A stretch of DNA of 64,000 nucleotides from Legionella steelei (GTDB lineage: Bacteria > Pseudomonadota > Gammaproteobacteria > Legionellales > Legionellaceae): contig NZ_LNYY01000021.1 of NCBI RefSeq assembly GCF_001468005.1, positions 124,637 through 188,636 on the forward strand, written 5' to 3'. The notes below the pieces were generated by a model. The model did not search any database and was not told where the DNA came from. It saw nothing but the letters and a program-made list of their open reading frames with translations. This document shows, piece by piece, positions 7,693 to 16,204 of this stretch. Position 1 is the first letter of the stretch, and each line of letters opens with the position of its first letter. Position numbers and translations under genes: made by a program.

Positions 7693-10600
7693 ATGCCTAA
7701 GAATAGAGAGTTATTAACTGCGATAAGAAATACCACAGCGTTACGAGTTGCACCGAGGAATGTTCCTATTAGAAATGCTGCATTAGAGGCAATATTGTCA
7801 GCTAATGAAACACAAGGCCCTTTTGAAGATGCCGTGATTGCTCATGCCACATTTTGGGGCGGAATCGATCACACTCTTGCAGGACTTTATAAGAGACCTT
7901 CGGTACGTGGCGATGACTATATAGAAGCAACCGACCCAACGAATACTTTTAGACTAATGAAACAAGCCGCTGCTGAGCAACGTGTCAAATTTGCATTAGC
8001 TGGCGCACCAACTGATGCTTTAGTTGGTCTTTTAACAACGGATTATGCAGATAATGGAAAACAACTGAGAGACTACTTAGAATTAAAACAAAATGCTCTT
8101 GGACTTACACTCAACACGGTACCTGGATGGAATACAGCTAATGAGGATATTCTGACTAAAGATGCTTTGCTGCGCGTTAGAACAGAAGCAGCAAACCAGG
8201 TATTAATTCAATTAATAGCTAAACCTGGACTCACTGATCCTAAATTATTTGATGATCTAGTTAAGGCTACAAATGAAAGAGAACTTCAAGCAGCTGCGAA
8301 AGCACTTGCTACCGCAGGAGGGATTACTCCGCCCACAACAGTAGATAAGCTTGTTGATGCGATGACATTTGCCGACAGGGGGATTGTTGTTGATGCAGCT
8401 ACAGCACGCCATAAGACCCTGCTTGACGACAAGGCCATAACAGAGTTTGAGAAACAACTACGGGAGTTTAGAAGTAGTGTTACAGACGCGAATCTTTTGG
8501 GGATGCAAGCTATCCTTAGCCAGAGGGATCCTGTAAATTTCTTTGATAATTTAGCAACTAGTCCAAATTTAAAAGAGGATGGCGCGAACCTGTATAAGGG
8601 CAGAATGCCGGGCGTGGATGATCCCAAAAAACAAAAATTTGCAAATGATCATCAACAAGCATTATGTGAACAATATCTGAAAGCAAAGATACCCACTGTA
8701 GCTCCAAATGGGCATTTAATCAGTGCATTGAAGGCAGCAGATGCAACTAATTTAAGAACACACTTAAAAAACTTTATAAACGTCCGTGGTGACGATGCTA
8801 TCATCGACAAGGCTGTAACAGATACAAATGTGGCCGCGATTAAACTTGCTTTAGCGAAGGATGCAATTAAGCATTTGATTCCAACTCTTAGTGACGTTGA
8901 GTTGAAAAAGCTTCAGGAAAACGCTGCTAATTTAGATAGTTTTAAAGTAGCGATGAATGCGAAGGTTGGAGATCCTAATGCCTTTGATTTTCTTAAGAAG
9001 GAGGACTTGCCTGAGTTAAGAGCCGCAATTCGTGAGGGGGTTGATGTTAAGGCGCGAACTAAGCGCGAAGCAGATTTTGATGCCGCAGTTGCAACATCTC
9101 GTCTAGGCGGCGCAGGAATACATGCACAATTAAAGGTAGTATTTAAAGACTTACCCAGTGAAAAGCAAAAAGAGCTATTTAAAGCTGATGGAACAGTAGA
9201 TCGTCAAAAGGTTGATGTGTTAATTAATGCAAAAACTGAAGACAGGCTTCACTCCCTTTTGGGAAATAAAAACGCCAAGGGACAACCGCTTGTTGTTGCT
9301 GGATTAGCTGCTGAAAATGAACGACTTGCTTTGCTTAGGCAAATTAGTAATCCCGAAATAGCAAAAGTTTTGGCAGGCCGTACTGATGATCTTGATCAAG
9401 ATAAGATTGATCGTATAAATGCAATTTTATTAAATAGACGACATAATCCAGGAGCTGTACATCCAGCTGTTCCATTTGATATAAATACTGCTGCTGATTA
9501 TAAAACCTTTATTACAGAAATTGCTACTGTTCTTGGTAAGGGGACTGATGATGTATTTCATCAAGCGTTTAACCTAACAGACCGTAACAGTAATGTTTTA
9601 AATGGTGCTGGTGGCAATGCAATCGCAGTTGCTGTTAAAGCACGACAGGTAACGAACCAACACTTGTTTGCTGCTCTTGCAGATCCTACCCCTCCTCCCA
9701 CTGGTCTAACTGAGTCACAGAAAAAACTTGTGGAGATTTTTGCGAGAGTAGAAGGGACACATGGTCTTACCAAACCGCAACCAGCAACAGTACCGCCAAC
9801 AGTACCAGCACCACCACCCTATAATATGAATTCTGTGGCTGGTATCAAAAAAATTGTAGAGACATTTTTATATCACAACGATCCTGATGGATTCCTTGAT
9901 GAGCTTATTCCAAGCCCAGCTGCTAATTCTCCTGAGGAGAAAATGAAAGCGGAGTTGCGTAGAGAATTTACGCCTGAGCAATTTCGTGCTGTAGAAGACC
10001 TTAGACTTAAGTCTAATTTTGTTGGTCCTATGGCTACTGATGAGAAAAGACTGAAAGTTATAAAAGAGATCAATGAAAATCTAGACCAACAAGAAAAAAT
10101 TACGCCAAAGATTGAAAAACATAAAGGGCATTTAGATAAGCTTAATCAAGATCTTGCGATACTCCCTAATTTATTTAGTAAAGCAAATGACGAAATCGCA
10201 AAGAATAAAGCTGGGAAAATGATAGGGGAATATAAAGCGCTGTCAGGACAATGCGATCTACTTATAGAGCATTTAGCGACAGCTCAACGCGATCTGCAAG
10301 CACGTCTCGATGATACGCCTATGCCCGCTGAAGATCCTACTGCGCCACAACGTGGAGCAGTAAGGAAAGCAACCAAAGAGCTGCATGACAGATTAGAAAA
10401 AGAACTTGCTGTAATTGATGAGCAATTGGAATTTTATAAAGGGGTACAAGACAAAATAGGCGGAGCCTTAAGAGACATTGACAAAATGATGAAGGGTACG
10501 GGAACTGCTCTTGTAGAGACAGAAACTATTAAATACACAGTTCTTGACAAGGGCAAGGAAAAAGCATCAGATACAGCGATTCAAGCAAATGCTTCAGGAC

Positions 10601-11337
10601 CTGCACCCGTGGTGCACGGTACGGTTAATGCGGATCCCGATGCGCCGATCTTTAAAGTCAAAGACATACCCAAAGCAGGTCAAGTCCTTGCTATTGACAT
10701 AACTCATCCTAATCCAACAACACCTGGCGGAGCCCCAGTATCCCAATCACGCGTTACAGTTGATTATCATCCTGGTCCAGCTAACACAGATGGCTCTAGA
10801 CCTATAAGGGTAAATATAGCTGAAGCAGCTACAGGGGGGGATAAATTTTTAGCAGAACAAGCTATGGAGGCTGCAAAAAATCTATTAAAAGACTGGAATG
10901 GTAAGAGCCCTATTAGATTAAATGGAGTGCATGGGAAGGATAAGCAATTACAATTTTTATGGACAGCAGTGTGCCGTCTAGGTGAAGAGCACCCTAAGTT
11001 CTCGCGTGATAAAATAGAATTTAGAGGTACTAGTTCTTGGAGACCGGATAACGAACGAAGTTTTGGTCGTTATACTGCGGAATCTGCTTATAAGAAGGTA
11101 TTTGAAGGTTCAGCCAAATCATTAGTTGATGCAAAAGTAGACGAGTTCAAGGCTTTGGTTAATAAAGATAAAAGAAATGCAATCGATAAAGGTGTGAAAT
11201 CTGCTACCAGTCTCTTTAGAGATTCATTGGATGAAGGTAGGAAACAGGATATTGCCACTAGAGCGAAAAAGGATATTGCAGTGCAGGGTCCGATGGTATC
11301 TCGTGCTCCTACTCTTGGCGGTGGGAGTGACGATTAA
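7693..11337 (+). CDS. Large effector-like protein with helical repeats and coiled coil
   Basis: The protein has 1214 residues from ATG 7693, which follows GGAG at 7679-7682; an in-frame TTG at 7687 is less well placed. Residues about 100-650 consist of alternating helical, Ala/Leu/Asp-rich segments (for instance ALAKDAIKHLIPTLSDVELK, SNPEIAKVLAGRTDDLDQDK) that look like a degenerate repeat. A proline linker (TVPPTVPAPPPYN) lies near 700. Residues about 794-936 are a charged coiled coil. The C-terminal region (about 975-1150) is globular, with NGVHGKDKQLQFLWTAVC and IEFRGTSSWRPDNERSFGRY. There is no signal peptide and no enzyme motif that I recognise. Size, modular make-up and the PmrA-type promoter suggest a Dot/Icm substrate. 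murI follows 17 bases downstream. Confidence 0.6.
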   Translation: MPKNRELLTAIRNTTALRVAPRNVPIRNAALEAILSANETQGPFEDAVIAHATFWGGIDHTLAGLYKRPSVRGDDYIEATDPTNTFRLMKQAAAEQRVKFALAGAPTDALVGLLTTDYADNGKQLRDYLELKQNALGLTLNTVPGWNTANEDILTKDALLRVRTEAANQVLIQLIAKPGLTDPKLFDDLVKATNERELQAAAKALATAGGITPPTTVDKLVDAMTFADRGIVVDAATARHKTLLDDKAITEFEKQLREFRSSVTDANLLGMQAILSQRDPVNFFDNLATSPNLKEDGANLYKGRMPGVDDPKKQKFANDHQQALCEQYLKAKIPTVAPNGHLISALKAADATNLRTHLKNFINVRGDDAIIDKAVTDTNVAAIKLALAKDAIKHLIPTLSDVELKKLQENAANLDSFKVAMNAKVGDPNAFDFLKKEDLPELRAAIREGVDVKARTKREADFDAAVATSRLGGAGIHAQLKVVFKDLPSEKQKELFKADGTVDRQKVDVLINAKTEDRLHSLLGNKNAKGQPLVVAGLAAENERLALLRQISNPEIAKVLAGRTDDLDQDKIDRINAILLNRRHNPGAVHPAVPFDINTAADYKTFITEIATVLGKGTDDVFHQAFNLTDRNSNVLNGAGGNAIAVAVKARQVTNQHLFAALADPTPPPTGLTESQKKLVEIFARVEGTHGLTKPQPATVPPTVPAPPPYNMNSVAGIKKIVETFLYHNDPDGFLDELIPSPAANSPEEKMKAELRREFTPEQFRAVEDLRLKSNFVGPMATDEKRLKVIKEINENLDQQEKITPKIEKHKGHLDKLNQDLAILPNLFSKANDEIAKNKAGKMIGEYKALSGQCDLLIEHLATAQRDLQARLDDTPMPAEDPTAPQRGAVRKATKELHDRLEKELAVIDEQLEFYKGVQDKIGGALRDIDKMMKGTGTALVETETIKYTVLDKGKEKASDTAIQANASGPAPVVHGTVNADPDAPIFKVKDIPKAGQVLAIDITHPNPTTPGGAPVSQSRVTVDYHPGPANTDGSRPIRVNIAEAATGGDKFLAEQAMEAAKNLLKDWNGKSPIRLNGVHGKDKQLQFLWTAVCRLGEEHPKFSRDKIEFRGTSSWRPDNERSFGRYTAESAYKKVFEGSAKSLVDAKVDEFKALVNKDKRNAIDKGVKSATSLFRDSLDEGRKQDIATRAKKDIAVQGPMVSRAPTLGGGSDD

Positions 11338-11354
11338 CAATAGAGGGGAATCAA

Positions 11355-12170
11355 TTGAATTCAAACCAACTGGCGATTGGTGTATTTGACTCAGGGATGG
11401 GCGGCCTAACGGTTTTGCGTGCATTACGTGAGGGATTGCCGCAAGAATCGTTTATTTATTTAGGGGATACTGCCCGGCTGCCTTATGGGACTAAAAGCCC
11501 GGATACTGTAAAACAATATGCGATGCAAATGGTAAAATTGTTGGTAGAGCGACGGATTAAGGCTTTAGTGATTGCCTGTAATACCGCAACTACCGCGGCA
11601 TTGCCGTATTTGCAAGAAATGCTACCTGACATACCTGTGCTTGGGGTGGTTGCTCCAGGGGCTGCAGCGGCGGTTGCGGCAACTACAAACAAACGTATTA
11701 TTGTTTTGGCGACTGAAACAACGATTGCATCGAATGCATACCAACAGCTTATTATCCAAAAATTACCGCAGGCCGAAATTAATACGCGTGCGTGTAGTGT
11801 CTTGGTTGCTTTAGCAGAAGAAGGCATGGTGAACAACCAAGTGGCTCGTGAAGCATTAAAGCATTATCTGGACGGCTTTACTCACGAAGATACGGTTTTG
11901 TTGGGATGTACCCATTTCCCAGTGTTTAAGCCTCTGTTACACAGCTTATTGCCACAAGGAGTGACGATAGTCGACTCGGCACATGCAACATCGCTTGCAC
12001 TGCAGCAGCTGCTCGAAAAGCAGGATTTGTTGAGTAATGTTCCTGCCTTGCATCGCAAAATGAACTATTTAGTCACTGATTCTATCAAGCGCTTCCAGAT
12101 TGTAGGTGAGATATTTTTAGGAGAACAGCTGGCATCGGCTGATATTGAGCTTGTGGATGTTAGGCCTTGA
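11355..12170 (+). CDS. murI: Glutamate racemase MurI
   Basis: MurI converts L-glutamate to D-glutamate for peptidoglycan in the cytoplasm. The protein has 271 residues. The start is TTG 11355, preceded by AGAGGGGAA, and gives MNSNQLAIGVFDSGMGGLTVL, matching the family N-terminus. The two catalytic cysteines lie in ACNTATTAALPYL and LLGCTHFPVF. It starts 17 bases after the large effector-like gene and could be read from the same transcript. A partial REP and a hairpin-ended repeat follow. Confidence 0.95.
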   Translation: MNSNQLAIGVFDSGMGGLTVLRALREGLPQESFIYLGDTARLPYGTKSPDTVKQYAMQMVKLLVERRIKALVIACNTATTAALPYLQEMLPDIPVLGVVAPGAAAAVAATTNKRIIVLATETTIASNAYQQLIIQKLPQAEINTRACSVLVALAEEGMVNNQVAREALKHYLDGFTHEDTVLLGCTHFPVFKPLLHSLLPQGVTIVDSAHATSLALQQLLEKQDLLSNVPALHRKMNYLVTDSIKRFQIVGEIFLGEQLASADIELVDVRP

Positions 12171-12189
12171 CATTGTTTGTGTGATTCTG

Positions 12190-12222
12190 AACCCCAGCTC
12201 CGCCGTGCTGCACCTAGGCTAC
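12190..12222. repeat. Partial REP
   Basis: AACCCCAGCTCCGCCGTGCT then GCACCTAGGCTAC is a right half of the REP family, diverged (ACCTAGG for ACCCAGG). It lies just behind murI. Confidence 0.6.
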
Positions 12223-12285
12223 TTGGTAACTACGGACCGCGATCCCTGCATGTGTTAAGCAATTCGTTGACAAAACTAAATAACC

Positions 12286-12447
12286 GTAGGCTGGGCTACT
12301 AAGCCCAGCATGTAACAGCACCAATATTTTCTTAAAAACAATGGATAAGTATTTGTTAATTGGGCTTACGGTGATGGATTTCGTGAATGGATATTTTGGG
12401 GCGTAAGAGTTAATTCAGCAAATGCTGGGCTTAGCAGCCCAGCCTAC
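12286..12447 (-). repeat. Hairpin-ended repeat, family 2, copy 1 (inverted)
   Basis: Both ends hold GCTGGGCT/AGCCCAGC hairpins, bounded by GTAGG and CCTAC. Read on the minus strand its core (AATTAACTC...CCCCAAAATATCC...AATATTGGTGCTGTTACATG) aligns with copy 3 at 15908. About 35 bases outside its left end match the tail seen outside the fragment at 23511. Copies lie at 13804, 15908 and 21756. No reading frame is inside, so it is non-autonomous. Confidence 0.8.
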
Positions 12448-12523
12448 ACTTGCTTGACATTTTTGTGTAATTTTTAGCGGGTTATAATGTTAATCCGAGA
12501 TTAGAGTGGAAATCACCGTTCTT

Positions 12524-12592
12524 TAACCCGGGTTTCGGCAATAATCATGCTCCCATATCCCGGGTTCCGCTGCTGCGCTGCACCCAGGCTAC
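12524..12592. repeat. REP, left end missing
   Basis: AACCCGGGTTTCGGCAATAA, then CCCGGGTTCCGCTGCTGCGC and CACCCAGGCTAC. The usual left GTAGCCTGGGTG is absent. It lies in the 465-bp gap between murI and the end of gpsA, which otherwise holds only the family 2 repeat and a partial REP. Confidence 0.75.
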
Positions 12593-12635
12593 ATGTTACG
12601 TTGTATCGCTTGAGCGGAGCCGTAACCGGGGGAGA

Positions 12636-13625
12636 TCATTCATCCTTTGGCGGTCTACTCATTAGATTTTGTACCACTTGTTTTGCACTGATTTTACCTT
12701 GTAACAGTGCATTAATCTGCTCACAGATGGGCATTTCGACTTGGTGTTGTTTGGCGATGAAGCAAACTTGTGAGGCATTGTATTTGCCTTCTACAACTTG
12801 GCCAATTTGCTTTTCAGCATCGGTGATGCTGATATTTTGTCCTACAAGCAAACCAAAGCGACGATTTCGTGATTGATCATCGGTACAGGTCAACACCAAA
12901 TCACCAACGCCAGCTAATCCAAGAAAAGTCTCTGCGCGTGCGCCCAATGCAAGCCCCAGTCGCTCCATTTCTGCTAAGCCACGTGTTATTAATGCTGCTT
13001 TGGCATTCGCGCCATAACCCAAACCATCACTGATCCCACAGCCTATAGCCAAGACGTTTTTAATCGCACCACAAACCTGGATGCCAATCAGATCGTCACT
13101 CATATAAACACGCACATTGTCGTGATGAAGTAATTCGCGAATGTTTTTTTGATATTGCGGATCATTGGAAGCCAAAGTCATCGCCGTAGGTAAAAAATGA
13201 GCGACTTCTTTAGCAAACGATGGGCCTGAAATAATTGCTTGCGGAAAGGAAGGGCCAAAAGTTTGACTTACTAGATCACTTAATAATTGATGGCTTTGTG
13301 GATCGATGCCTTTAGTCAGCCAAGCTAAACCTTGGGGTGGTTTTTTTATTTTTGTAATAATTTCCGCAAATGCATGGGAAGGAACCGCAACAATGACGTA
13401 TTGGGCTGCGTTGATGCAGTGATCGAAATCAGCTGAAACCTCCAAAGTATCAGGAAAATTGATGCCTGGTAAAAAGCGTGGGTTTGCTTTTTTTTCTTTC
13501 ATCAGCGCAATATGTTGAGGATCATGTCCCCACAACAAAACATGATGCCCTGCCTTAGCCAGGTGAATTGCAACGGCAGTGCCCCAAGAGCCGGCACCTA
13601 ATATAGCAATGGTTGTTTGGTTCAT
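12636..13625 (-). CDS. gpsA: NAD(P)H-dependent glycerol-3-phosphate dehydrogenase GpsA
   Basis: GpsA reduces dihydroxyacetone phosphate to sn-glycerol 3-phosphate for phospholipid synthesis. The chosen start is ATG at 13625, giving MNQTTIAILGAGSWGTAVA with the Rossmann motif GAGSWGTA; a longer frame to 13730 runs into a repeat and is not used. The 329 residues fit the family. Catalytic and binding motifs include GPSFAKEVA, QVCGAIKNVLAIGCGISDGLGYGAN and GLAGVGDLVLTCT. In related bacteria gpsA follows secB directly; here 384 bases of repeats separate them. Confidence 0.96.
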   Translation of the reverse strand: MNQTTIAILGAGSWGTAVAIHLAKAGHHVLLWGHDPQHIALMKEKKANPRFLPGINFPDTLEVSADFDHCINAAQYVIVAVPSHAFAEIITKIKKPPQGLAWLTKGIDPQSHQLLSDLVSQTFGPSFPQAIISGPSFAKEVAHFLPTAMTLASNDPQYQKNIRELLHHDNVRVYMSDDLIGIQVCGAIKNVLAIGCGISDGLGYGANAKAALITRGLAEMERLGLALGARAETFLGLAGVGDLVLTCTDDQSRNRRFGLLVGQNISITDAEKQIGQVVEGKYNASQVCFIAKQHQVEMPICEQINALLQGKISAKQVVQNLMSRPPKDE

Positions 13626-13704
13626 TTTTATATTCTTAACTAGAGTTAAATGAAGCTCGAAGCCGTGTCCTATTAAGTTAAAGTTAAAGCCTTGCACGTA
13701 AATT

Positions 13705-13787
13705 GTCATCCCCGCGAAGGCGGGATCCAACCCTAAAGCGAGGCCAAAGCCAATTTAGGAATGGATTCCCGCCTACGCGGGAACGAC
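13705..13787. repeat. Inverted repeat of the GTCATCCCCGCG type
   Basis: GTCATCCCCGCGAAGGCGGG at the left and GGATTCCCGCCTACGCGGGA with GAACGAC at the right form a pair of hairpins, an intergenic repeat type common in many proteobacteria. A partial relative is at 59657-59691. It lies upstream of the gpsA start, in the gap that splits gpsA from secB. Confidence 0.75.
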
Positions 13788-13803
13788 ACGTTATTTAAGC
13801 AAG

Positions 13804-13971
13804 GTAGGCTGGGGCTGTTAAGCCCAGCGTTTGCAGAATTAATTCGTACTTTCGAAATGCTATCATGAAACCCATTAATGTAAGCCTAATTAGCAAGTAT
13901 CTTTTTCATATGCTCCTAAGGAAAAATACTTTGGCGCGTCGTTGCGTGCTGGGCTTAGCAGCCCAGCCTAC
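13804..13971 (+). repeat. Hairpin-ended repeat, family 2, copy 2
   Basis: Starts GTAGGCTGGGGCTGTTAAGC and ends GGCTTAGCAGCCCAGCCTAC, each end a stem-loop. The core shares AGAATTAATTC, CATTAATGTAAGCC and CTTTGGCGCGT-type blocks with copies 3 and 4. The flank CGTTTATTAAGCTATTTTTG recurs after the fragment at 23511. It is placed between secB and gpsA. Confidence 0.82.
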
Positions 13972-14009
13972 GTTTATTAAGCTATTTTTGTACGCTTCAA
14001 TGTAAATTT

Positions 14010-14480
14010 TTAAGCTTGGGTTTCTTTTTGTTTTTCTGCAACTTGTTGCATGTATAGTGCATCAAAATTAATAGGTGCCAGTACCAGTTGTGGGAAGCTG
14101 CCACGAATTACTTGTGATGTAATTGCTTCACGAGCATAAGGGAATAAAATATTGGGGCAGAAACTATTTAATAAGTGATCCAGTTGATTCTCTGGAGCGC
14201 CTTGGATGGTAAAAATACCTGCTTGTTTTACTTCAACAAGAAATGCCGTAGCTTTCTTATTGGATACTGTTGCCGTAACCGTTAATACCACTTCAAAAAC
14301 ACCTTCCTCCAGTTTGGTATTGGCGGTATTGAGTTCAAGATTCAGTTCAGGTTCCCATTGTTGTTGGAATACAGCAGGAGTATTAGGGGTTTCAAAAGAT
14401 AAATCTTTAACATAAATCCTTTGAATCATAAATTGGGTTTCATTTTGATTTTGTTGCGCCTGGTTTTCTTGTTCGTTCAT
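14010..14480 (-). CDS. secB: Protein-export chaperone SecB
   Basis: SecB is the tetrameric cytoplasmic chaperone that keeps preproteins unfolded and hands them to SecA. The protein has 156 residues, normal length. It shows [17 protein letters not shown] near residues 19-35, LNLELNTAN, and the SecA/client region [20 protein letters not shown]. It is seven bases behind grxC, in the same order as in other gammaproteobacteria (rhodanese-grxC-secB), so one transcript is likely. Confidence 0.96.
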   Translation of the reverse strand: MNEQENQAQQNQNETQFMIQRIYVKDLSFETPNTPAVFQQQWEPELNLELNTANTKLEEGVFEVVLTVTATVSNKKATAFLVEVKQAGIFTIQGAPENQLDHLLNSFCPNILFPYAREAITSQVIRGSFPQLVLAPINFDALYMQQVAEKQKETQA

Positions 14481-14487
14481 GACTTTG

Positions 14488-14742
14488 TTATCCTCTTAGT
14501 AATGTATCGAGTTTCCCCTGGGCGTCCAGGGCATATAAATCATCGCAGCCACCAATATGTTGGCCATTAATGAAAATTTGTGGCACGGTACGTCTGCCAC
14601 TTTTGCTTATCATTTCATCACGTAATTCGGGCTGTACATCCACACGAATCTCGGTAAATGAAGCGTGCTTTTGCTGTAATAACTCTTTGGCTCTGACACA
14701 GTAAGGGCAATAAGCAGTACTGTACATGATGACTTCAGCCAT
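14488..14742 (-). CDS. grxC: Glutaredoxin 3 GrxC
   Basis: GrxC is a glutathione-dependent dithiol oxidoreductase of the cytoplasm. The protein has 84 residues with the redox motif CPYC at residues 12-15 ([15 protein letters not shown]), the cis-proline loop [11 protein letters not shown] and the GSH-binding GGCDDL. It starts four bases after the rhodanese stop and ends seven bases before secB, in a conserved operon order. Confidence 0.95.
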   Translation of the reverse strand: MAEVIMYSTAYCPYCVRAKELLQQKHASFTEIRVDVQPELRDEMISKSGRRTVPQIFINGQHIGGCDDLYALDAQGKLDTLLRG

Positions 14743-14746
14743 AATC

Positions 14747-15166
14747 TTACTTTCCTTTAACTAAGGGTAACTCGGCATTTTGCCAAGCAGCAATCCCGCC
14801 ACTCAGTACATGGGCTTGGTACCCTTGAGCACGAATTTTGTTGGCAAGAGACTGAGCATCAAAAGGGCGTGTAGCGATCAGAATAAGGGGTTTATTTTTA
14901 TACTTATCCATTTTCTGTTGTTCAAAATCCTCGCTTTTCGCATGGATTGAGTCAATAATGTGACCTTTGGTATAGGCTTCTTTGTCACGCAAATCAATGA
15001 CCACCGCATTTTCATTATTGATTAAATCGACAGCAACTTGCGGCGTGAGTTCCTTGGCCTTCTTTTTTTGTGTGATGAGCTCGTTGATAAAGACTAAGAA
15101 TAAAATCACGATAAAGGCGAGCCATAGCTGCCAATGATTTATGATGAATTGACCTAAATGTTCCAT
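14747..15166 (-). CDS. Membrane-anchored rhodanese-like protein lacking its cysteine (YibN-like)
   Basis: The 139-residue protein has one N-terminal membrane segment (about 10-29, WQLWLAFIVILFLVFI) and a rhodanese fold (AVVIDLRDKEAYTKGHI, residues 54-70; VLSGGIAAWQNAELPLVKG at the end). The loop that should hold the catalytic Cys reads LILIATRPFDAQS (94-106), and the whole protein has no cysteine. It therefore cannot transfer sulfur by the standard mechanism. Position ahead of grxC-secB matches YibN. The role of YibN-type proteins at the membrane is best seen as structural or interaction-based here; that is inference. Confidence 0.85.
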   Translation of the reverse strand: MEHLGQFIINHWQLWLAFIVILFLVFINELITQKKKAKELTPQVAVDLINNENAVVIDLRDKEAYTKGHIIDSIHAKSEDFEQQKMDKYKNKPLILIATRPFDAQSLANKIRAQGYQAHVLSGGIAAWQNAELPLVKGK

Positions 15167-15245
15167 GTTCTCTCTTGATATTTTATTAATGTAGCGAATT
15201 ATCGCCAGAATGAGGTCTTAACGCAAGTAAGGGAACCATTTAAAT

Positions 15246-15260
15246 GTAGTCTGGGTGCAG
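15246..15260. repeat. REP remnant
   Basis: GTAGTCTGGGTGCAG is a left REP end with one change (AGTC for AGCC), four bases outside the smrB stop codon. Confidence 0.5.
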
Positions 15261-15263
15261 TGC

Positions 15264-15806
15264 CTATCTTTTTCTTTTAAGCAGGACATAGACTGCGCCA
15301 CTTCCCCCATCTTTGGGAAGTGCACTGTGAAAAGCCAAGACCTCGTCTAACTGGGGTAACCAGCGATTTAGCAAATTTTTAATGACGGGTGGCGCACCAA
15401 GATAACCGCCTTTACCGTGAATGATTAAGATGCATCTTTTGTCATTTTCCGCTTGCGTTTGAATAAATTGACACAAGGTATCGCGCGCATTTTCACTTTT
15501 TAAACCATGTAAATCCAAGCGGGCTTCCCAGGGGATTTGGCCTGTTCTTAATGCTTTAAACCTTTGGTTGGAAAGGCTGGGATGCATATAGGACAGGATT
15601 GTTTCGGAAAGAACTGTATCGACAATCATATCAGATAAATAATATGTCTTTTTTTCTTGTGTTGGTTGTGGTGGTTTTTTTTTAGGAATTGCAGGCTTAG
15701 GTTGCGACACCTTGACCTTTTTTGCTTGTTGAGTCAACGGTTTTACAGAGCGCATGGATTCGCGAAACAGGGCTTTGTCTTCATCCGACAAAAAATCGTC
15801 AGCCAT
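15264..15806 (-). CDS. smrB: Smr-domain endonuclease SmrB
   Basis: SmrB cleaves mRNA between collided ribosomes. The protein has 180 residues: an unstructured basic N-terminus (KKVKVSQPKPAIPKKKPPQP), then the Smr domain with the catalytic DLHG at residues 98-101, LIIHGKGG at 127-133, and the C-terminal AFHSALPKDGGSGAVYVLLK. It is divergent from prmB-aroC, the arrangement found in E. coli. An inactive-looking relative lies 3.8 kb away at 19576. Confidence 0.92.
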   Translation of the reverse strand: MADDFLSDEDKALFRESMRSVKPLTQQAKKVKVSQPKPAIPKKKPPQPTQEKKTYYLSDMIVDTVLSETILSYMHPSLSNQRFKALRTGQIPWEARLDLHGLKSENARDTLCQFIQTQAENDKRCILIIHGKGGYLGAPPVIKNLLNRWLPQLDEVLAFHSALPKDGGSGAVYVLLKRKR

Positions 15807-15840
15807 ATTTTACTAAAATAATTAAGTGATAACTAAAGTA

Positions 15841-15876
15841 TAACCCGGGTTACGCTACGCTGCACCCCAGGCTGCG
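15841..15876. repeat. Half REP
   Basis: TAACCCGGGTTACGCTACGC then TGCACCCCAGGCTGCG is a right half REP whose terminal CTAC has become CTGC. It lies in the smrB-prmB divergent region. Confidence 0.65.
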
Positions 15877-15907
15877 CAGTATTTTGATATAGTTTCGTTG
15901 TGGCCGC

Positions 15908-16068
15908 GTATGCTGGGCTGTTAAGCCTGGCATTTGTAGCATTAATTCTTTCTCCCCAAAATGTCCATCATCAAACCTGCACGGTAAGCTCAGTTATCAA
16001 GTGTTTATCCATCTACTTAGAAAGAAATATTGGTTTGGTTACATGCTGGGCTTAGCAGCCCAGCCTAT
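15908..16068 (+). repeat. Hairpin-ended repeat, family 2, copy 3
   Basis: Starts GTATGCTGGGCTGTTAAGCC and ends GGCTTAGCAGCCCAGCCTAT. The core is the closest match to the reverse complement of copy 1. It takes up most of the 398-bp divergent gap between smrB and prmB; after it come a degenerate tail (CCAATAACACATGCAATCCG) and no gene. Confidence 0.82.
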
Positions 16069-16204
16069 TGAGCTTGGCAACCAATAACACATGCAATCCG
16101 GAGCGTAGTGGGGGAGCTCCATGCACCTGGTTACTCAATAGGCTACTTTTGTTGATTAACATAGGGTACAATTTGTACTTTTTCTGGATGAGAATTGAAG
16201 CCCC

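Noticed and set aside
4482-11337. Genomic island or prophage at the accessory stretch
   Set aside because: There is no integrase, attachment-site duplication, or phage gene. Only the RAYT is mobile, and these transposases are single-copy domesticated genes.
13626-13730. N-terminal extension of gpsA
   Set aside because: The extension is translated repeat sequence; MNQTTIAILGAGSWGTA at 13625 matches the family start.
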